Shown: positions 59,885 through 64,000 of the stretch, piece by piece
How positions within the stretch are numbered: position 1 is the first letter of the stretch
How the letters are laid out: each line of letters opens with the position of its first letter
DNA from: SLHU01 sp009929975
GTDB lineage: Bacteria; Bacillota; Clostridia; Saccharofermentanales; UBA5734
Direction: 5' to 3'
Length of the DNA stretch: 64,000 nucleotides
Assembly (NCBI GenBank): GCA_040776905.1
Contig: JAXGZQ010000002.1
Coordinates: 186,001-250,000 of the forward strand
Program-made: the position numbers and the translations under genes
Notes under the pieces: generated by a model
Databases searched by the model: none
Told to the model about the DNA's origin: nothing
What the model saw: the letters and a program-made list of their open reading frames with translations, nothing else

Positions 59885-59990
59885 TACAGACATAGGTGAT
59901 GAGGGGGAAGCAGGTGTGAATCCTGCACAGAGCCGCTACGGTGTGGAGTCGCTGATTCCAAGTCCGATTACCCGATTCACTGTTTGAACA
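59885..59990 (+). ncRNA. Cobalamin riboswitch aptamer
   Basis: Conserved parts in order: GAGGGGGAAGC, the hairpin GCAGG-TGTGAAT-CCTGC, the B12-box-like CACAGAGCCGCTACGGTG, and AAGTCCGATTACCCG, matching the order of the cobalamin riboswitch core (GGGAA, GGTGNNAATCC, CAGCCCCCGCTAC, GTCAGGATACC). It lies between a promoter and a Rho-independent terminator in front of the anaerobic reductase genes, so binding of B12 should stop transcription. The assignment is by eye; subtype was not determined. Confidence 0.82.
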
Positions 59991-60031
59991 CAACTATTTC
60001 CCGGAACTGGAAAGACGTGTTGTCGGTGATT

Positions 60032-60064
60032 GCCGCGCGTTGATGGGAAATGTGCGGCTTTTTT
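60032..60064 (+). terminator. Riboswitch expression platform terminator
   Basis: GCCGCGC pairs with GTGCGGC (one G-U pair), loop of 13 bases, followed by six T. It ends 37 bases before ATG 60101. Confidence 0.8.
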
Positions 60065-60100
60065 CATGCCTGTAGAGACTGGAAAGAAAGGGGACTGACG

Positions 60101-60841
60101 ATGCGGCTGGGTGGTTATCTGGCACTGACACTGAAAGACGATCCCGGCTATCTTGCAGCCGTCTGCTTCACACAGGGCTGTCAGCTGCTTTGCCCCTACT
60201 GCCACAACCCGGATCTCGTCCTGCCGTCCGGCGGTGCGGACGCGACACCGTTGCCGGCCACGGAATTTCTCGATTATCTGCGCCGGCGGCACCGCCAGCT
60301 CGACAGCGTCGTGATCAGCGGCGGCGAACCGCTGCTCCAGCCGGATCTGCCCGATTTTCTCGCGGATATCCGGTCGCTGGGCCTGCGGATCAAGCTCGAT
60401 ACCAGCGGCGCGCTGCCGGATCTGCTCCTGCCGCTGCTGAAGCGCCAACTGATCGATTTCGTCGCCCTCGATTTCAAAAACAGCCGCGATCGGCTGGCTG
60501 AAACCTGTGGCCTATCCGGCCCTGCGATGACGGCCGACGACTATGGAAAACATTGGTGTCAGACACAAAAGATTTTGCAAGTTGAAAGGGTCGATCATGA
60601 AATTCGGACCACGGTGGTTCGGGAGCTTCATCCACTGCCGGTTCTAAAAGAAATGGCCATGGAACTGGCTGCTGCCGGCGCTTATGAACCCCCCTGGTTT
60701 CTACAGACGTTCCGTCGAAGCGGGCCGCTGCTCGCCGACCGGATCGGCAGTGATCTGACCATGACCGCGTATCAGCCAGCGGAGATGAAAATGATTCAAG
60801 CGACTCTGACATCCATTATTCCAACCGTCCAGCTTCGCTGA
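60101..60841 (+). CDS. nrdG: Anaerobic ribonucleotide reductase activating enzyme (radical SAM)
   Basis: 246 residues from ATG 60101 (GGGG upstream; longer in-frame starts lie within the terminator). The radical SAM cluster motif is C27-x3-C31-x2-C34 (GCQLLCPYCHNPDL). SAM-binding parts such as VVISGGEPLLQPDL and IKLDTSGALPDLL follow. It uses a 4Fe-4S cluster and S-adenosylmethionine to make the glycyl radical on NrdD. Only 25 bases separate it from nrdD. It belongs to the longer PflA-like NrdG type. Confidence 0.92.
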   Translation: MRLGGYLALTLKDDPGYLAAVCFTQGCQLLCPYCHNPDLVLPSGGADATPLPATEFLDYLRRRHRQLDSVVISGGEPLLQPDLPDFLADIRSLGLRIKLDTSGALPDLLLPLLKRQLIDFVALDFKNSRDRLAETCGLSGPAMTADDYGKHWCQTQKILQVERVDHEIRTTVVRELHPLPVLKEMAMELAAAGAYEPPWFLQTFRRSGPLLADRIGSDLTMTAYQPAEMKMIQATLTSIIPTVQLR

Positions 60842-60866
60842 ACATAAACCGACAGGAGGAGCCCCC

Positions 60867-62939
60867 ATGAACTATCAGGTTGAAAAAAGAGACGGACGCC
60901 GCGTTGATTTCTCACTCGACAAAATCCGCCACGCGATCGAAGCGGCTTTCACAGCCCAGGCCATCGCCTGTGACGATTCCGTGCTGGAGCGTCTGGCCCT
61001 GCAGGCCACCGCGGAGTTCGCCCCGCTGGTCCGCGATCAGGTGATCTCGGTTGAGCAGATCCAGGACGCGGTTGAAGTCGTCCTGATCCAGACCGGTTAT
61101 ACCCAGGTCGCCCGGGCCTATATCCTGTACCGCAAACAACACGAGAAGGCGAGAAACGCGCTCAATACGCTGCTCGACTACCGCAAAGTCGTCAATGATT
61201 ACGTTCAAGTGGAAGACTGGCGGGTTAAGGAAAACTCCACGGTGACCTATTCCGTCGGCGGCCTGATCCTGTCCAACAGCGGCGCCATCACCGCCAACTA
61301 CTGGCTGTCCGAGATCTACGATGAAGCGGTCGCCAACGCCCATCGTGACGGCGATCTGCATATCCATGACCTGTCGATGCTGACCGGCTACTGCGCCGGC
61401 TGGTCGCTGCAGCAGCTGATCAGCGAAGGCCTCGGCGGGATCCAGGGCAAGACCACTTCAGCACCGGCGCGCCATCTCGCGTCCCTGTGCAACCAGATGG
61501 TCAATTTCCTCGGCATCATGCAAAACGAATGGGCTGGCGCCCAGGCCTTCAGTTCCTTTGACACGTATCTCGCTCCGTTTGTCCGGGCCGACCAGCTCAG
61601 CCAGGATCAGGTGCAGAAGTGCATCGAATCCTTCGTCTATGGCGTCAACACACCCAGCCGCTGGGGCACCCAGGCGCCGTTCACCAATATCACCCTCGAC
61701 TGGACCGTCCCCGCGGATCTCGCCGCGACACCGGCGATGGTCGGCGGCCGCCTGATGGCGTTCACCTACGGTGACTGCCAGCGTGAGATGGACATGATCA
61801 ACAAGGCCTTCCTGACGATCATGCTGGAAGGGGACCACGAAGGCCGCGGCTTCCAGTACCCGATTCCCACGTATTCGATTACCCGCGACTTTGACTGGCA
61901 GGAGACCGAGAACAACCGCCTCCTGTTCGAGATGACCGCCAAATACGGCACCCCGTATTTTTCCAATTACGTCAACAGCGACATGGAGCCTTCCGATGTC
62001 CGCTCGATGTGCTGCCGTCTGCGGCTCGATCTGCGTGAGCTGCGCCGCAAGGGCGGCGGCTACTTCGGCAGCGGCGAGAGCACCGGGTCCGTCGGTGTTG
62101 TCACCCTGAACCTGCCGCGCATCGCTTACCGCGCCGATTCCGCCGAGGCCTTCTATCAGCAGCTCGATCACCTGATGGACATCGCGGCCCGTTCTCTCAA
62201 AACCAAGCGCGATGTGATTACCCGCCTGCTCAATGCCGGGCTCTATCCTTATACCAAGCGTTATCTCGGCTCGTTCGCGCATCATTTCTCGACCATCGGC
62301 CTGATCGGCCTGAACGAAGCCTGCCGCAATGCTACCTGGCTGCGCACCGATCTGACTACACAGGCCGGCCAGGCCTTCGCACGCGAAGTCCTGCTCCATA
62401 TGCGCGAGCGGCTCTCCGATTACCAGGAGCGCTACGGCGATCTGTACAATCTCGAAGCCACCCCGGCTGAATCGACCACCTACCGGCTGGCCCGGCGCGA
62501 CCGCCAGCTGTATCCCGACATCATCACCGCCGCCGGGCCGGACGAGACCCCGTACTATACCAACAGCTCCCATCTGCCGGTCAGCTTCACCGATGATCTT
62601 TTCACCGCGCTCGACATCCAGGATGAGCTGCAAACTCTGTACACCAGCGGCACCGTCTTCCATGTCTTCCTCGGCGAGAAACTGCCCGACTGGCGGTCGA
62701 CCGCCCGGCTGATCCGTTCAATCGCGGAGCAGTACCGGCTGCCGTACTACACACTCAGTCCGACCTACTCCATCTGTCAGGATCACGGCTACCTGGCCGG
62801 CGAACAGGCTGTCTGTCCGCACTGCGGCGCGGAAACGGAAGTCTACAGCCGGATCACCGGCTATTACCGGCCGCTGAAGAACTGGAATGACGGCAAACAG
62901 CAGGAATACGCGGACCGGTTGGAGTACGCGGTCGGGTGA
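60867..62939 (+). CDS. nrdD: Anaerobic (class III) ribonucleoside-triphosphate reductase
   Basis: 690 residues. N-terminal ATP-cone (about 1-90, VEKRDGRRVDFSLDKIRHAI) for allosteric control; large ten-stranded barrel with HIHDLSMLTGYCAGWSL, FSSFDTYLAPFV and NTPSRWGTQAPFTN; C-terminal zinc site (C637, C650, C653 visible) and the glycyl radical site G665 in SRITGYYRP. It reduces NTPs to dNTPs without oxygen and without B12. AGGAGG precedes ATG 60867. Expression is expected to depend on the upstream cobalamin riboswitch. Confidence 0.95.
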   Translation: MNYQVEKRDGRRVDFSLDKIRHAIEAAFTAQAIACDDSVLERLALQATAEFAPLVRDQVISVEQIQDAVEVVLIQTGYTQVARAYILYRKQHEKARNALNTLLDYRKVVNDYVQVEDWRVKENSTVTYSVGGLILSNSGAITANYWLSEIYDEAVANAHRDGDLHIHDLSMLTGYCAGWSLQQLISEGLGGIQGKTTSAPARHLASLCNQMVNFLGIMQNEWAGAQAFSSFDTYLAPFVRADQLSQDQVQKCIESFVYGVNTPSRWGTQAPFTNITLDWTVPADLAATPAMVGGRLMAFTYGDCQREMDMINKAFLTIMLEGDHEGRGFQYPIPTYSITRDFDWQETENNRLLFEMTAKYGTPYFSNYVNSDMEPSDVRSMCCRLRLDLRELRRKGGGYFGSGESTGSVGVVTLNLPRIAYRADSAEAFYQQLDHLMDIAARSLKTKRDVITRLLNAGLYPYTKRYLGSFAHHFSTIGLIGLNEACRNATWLRTDLTTQAGQAFAREVLLHMRERLSDYQERYGDLYNLEATPAESTTYRLARRDRQLYPDIITAAGPDETPYYTNSSHLPVSFTDDLFTALDIQDELQTLYTSGTVFHVFLGEKLPDWRSTARLIRSIAEQYRLPYYTLSPTYSICQDHGYLAGEQAVCPHCGAETEVYSRITGYYRPLKNWNDGKQQEYADRLEYAVG

Positions 62940-62942
62940 CGT

Positions 62943-62978
62943 GGGGGACGCGGGGGACGCGGGGGAGATGTGAGGGGG
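62943..62978 (+). other. G-quadruplex-type motif after nrdD
   Basis: Four runs of five G (62943, 62952, 62961, 62974) separated by ACGC, ACGC and AGATGTGA, starting 4 bases after the nrdD stop. The rest of the spacer to 63151 has GACGTGGGG at 63047 and no clear promoter or terminator. Confidence 0.65.
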
Positions 62979-63151
62979 CGGAGTGAAGGAGATGGCGCGC
63001 GGGCTGGTTGCATGTCACGGGTGGTTCCTCTACACTGAATTTATCAGACGTGGGGAGAGTCGATGACATCAGCGGAGAGTCCGTGATCGAAGATTGCTGC
63101 CGATTTTGTCGTTGAGCCGATCCCAGACGCCCCAAAAGAAAGGGCACCGCC

Positions 63152-64000
63152 ATGCAGCCGAGACGCATCCGTGAACAGATCGGGTTTTACCAAAACGAGC
63201 TGATGAACAATCTGCTGTCGTTCTGGCTGCCGCGCTGCGAGGATCATGAACACGGCGGCTACTGGAACTGTTTTGATAATACTGGCCGCACCCTGGTCAG
63301 TCGTGACAAATATCTTTGGAGCCAGGGCCGCTTTGTCTGGCTGTTCGCGCGGCTGGCGACGATGCAGGGCGATGTCTTCACACAAGCCCAGCGGGCGGAG
63401 TTTATCCGTCTGGCACGAAACGGCCGCGATTTTCTCATGCGGCACAGCCTGATCGCGCCGGATGACTGGCGCTGTGTCTTTCTGACCGATACCACCGGGC
63501 GACCGAAGCTGGCCGCCGGAACCGACCGGCTCGACAGCAGCCTCTTCGCCGACTGCTTTGTTGCCGCCGGGCTGGCCCGTTTTGCGCTGGCCGCTGAAGA
63601 TCATGAGGCCTATCAATTTGCCTGGCATCTGTATCAATCCATCCTCGACCGGGTCGCGGCGGGCGATTATCAGACGCAGCCCTATCCGCTGCCGGAAGGT
63701 TTCCGCGCGCACAGCATCCCGATGATTCTGTCTAATCTGACCGTTGAGCTGCAGGGGGCTGCCGAGCGGTTTGATCCAACCGTCGTGCCGTCACTGCGGG
63801 AGCGGCTCAACCGATTGGCTGAGGACATCCTCGATCATTTTGTCGATGACCGCTCTGTGTTGCATGAAGTGATCGATGCCGACGATGGGCCGGTCGACGG
63901 TCTGCTCGGGCAGCATGCCAATCCCGGCCACGCGCTGGAAGATCTCTGGTTTTTATTCGACTCCGCCGACCGGATCGGTACGGTGCCATGGCGCGGACAT
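63152..64000 (+). CDS. AGE-family epimerase/isomerase (N-acylglucosamine 2-epimerase-like), truncated at the window end
   Basis: 283 codons are visible, open to the last base. (alpha/alpha)6-barrel family features: EHGGYWNCFDNTGR, KYLWSQGRFVWLFARL and the conserved His-containing NPGHALEDLWFLF near residues 260-272. Family members interconvert GlcNAc/ManNAc or act as cellobiose 2-epimerase or mannose isomerase; the substrate is not fixed from this fragment. ATG 63152 follows AAAGGG by 8 bases. Confidence 0.87.
   Translation, partial: MQPRRIREQIGFYQNELMNNLLSFWLPRCEDHEHGGYWNCFDNTGRTLVSRDKYLWSQGRFVWLFARLATMQGDVFTQAQRAEFIRLARNGRDFLMRHSLIAPDDWRCVFLTDTTGRPKLAAGTDRLDSSLFADCFVAAGLARFALAAEDHEAYQFAWHLYQSILDRVAAGDYQTQPYPLPEGFRAHSIPMILSNLTVELQGAAERFDPTVVPSLRERLNRLAEDILDHFVDDRSVLHEVIDADDGPVDGLLGQHANPGHALEDLWFLFDSADRIGTVPWRGH

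Noticed and set aside
1..64000. tRNA, rRNA or CRISPR features
   Set aside because: No cloverleaf-like sequence, rRNA signature or regularly spaced direct repeats with unique spacers were noticed on reading. Small RNAs without strong hairpins would be missed.

Overview
The window looks like the chromosome of a Gram-positive, anaerobic clostridial Firmicute with fairly high GC (judged by eye, not computed). Pointers are a Wzx/Wzy-type capsule locus with a BY-kinase and PHP-type phosphatase, an LCP attachment protein, a class D sortase, a LoaP-type antiterminator, a YesM/YesN two-component pair beside a sugar ABC operon, and an oxygen-sensitive class III ribonucleotide reductase. No LPS genes, tRNA, rRNA or CRISPR array were seen. 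Two stretches differ in composition from the GC-rich host: a strongly AT-rich polysaccharide island (about 20.6-37.6 kb) and an intermediate-GC recombinase element (38.3-42.0 kb).

Layout. 0-4 kb: end of a U32 peptidase gene, dUTPase, and a GGDEF-EAL protein with a degenerate GGDEF site. 4-7.8 kb: capsule control genes capA-capB-capC, with capA split by an IS3-family element. 7.8-13.4 kb: a MATE exporter (minus strand) and a cluster of two zinc-ribbon membrane proteins, a DUF2207 protein and LemA. 13.4-15.7 kb: DUF134 protein and Fur-family regulator, divergent from a His-rich zinc-type solute-binding lipoprotein. 15.8-19.2 kb: a lipoprotein, a class D sortase, a polytopic partner and a candidate sortase substrate. 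19.3-37.6 kb: MarR-like regulator, LoaP, an orphan pseudopilin, then capsule genes including initiating transferase, three glycosyltransferases, Wzy, Wzx, WecB, a complete pseudaminic acid pathway (PseB, C, F, G-H fusion, I) and GalE, ending with a TIR-domain gene and a small repeat protein. 38-42 kb: a mobile-element-like pair, an IS66 TnpA-like protein coupled to a tandem double serine recombinase. 42-47 kb: LCP protein, membrane 4,6-dehydratase and a second Wzz.

47-59.7 kb: a carbohydrate locus. The minus strand carries a solute-binding protein, two permeases, an SDR, a ManD-type dehydratase and a family 9 glycoside hydrolase. A YesN/YesM pair and a sugar-binding lipoprotein are encoded divergently, with a long direct repeat in the shared promoter region. 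59.8-63 kb: a cobalamin riboswitch with terminator ahead of nrdG-nrdD, which suggests the B12-independent reductase is switched off when B12 is plentiful. 63.2 kb to the end: a truncated AGE-family epimerase.

How it fits together: the capA/B/C system, second Wzz, LCP protein and membrane dehydratase flank the AT-rich island and are the likely assembly, control and anchoring machinery for the pseudaminic-acid-containing polysaccharide made by the island. LoaP is the likely processive antiterminator for the long island transcript. Most worth following up are the fused double recombinase element, the TIR/small-protein pair, the B12 switch before nrdGD, the promoter repeats of the sugar operon, and the short repeats that recur at both edges of the island.
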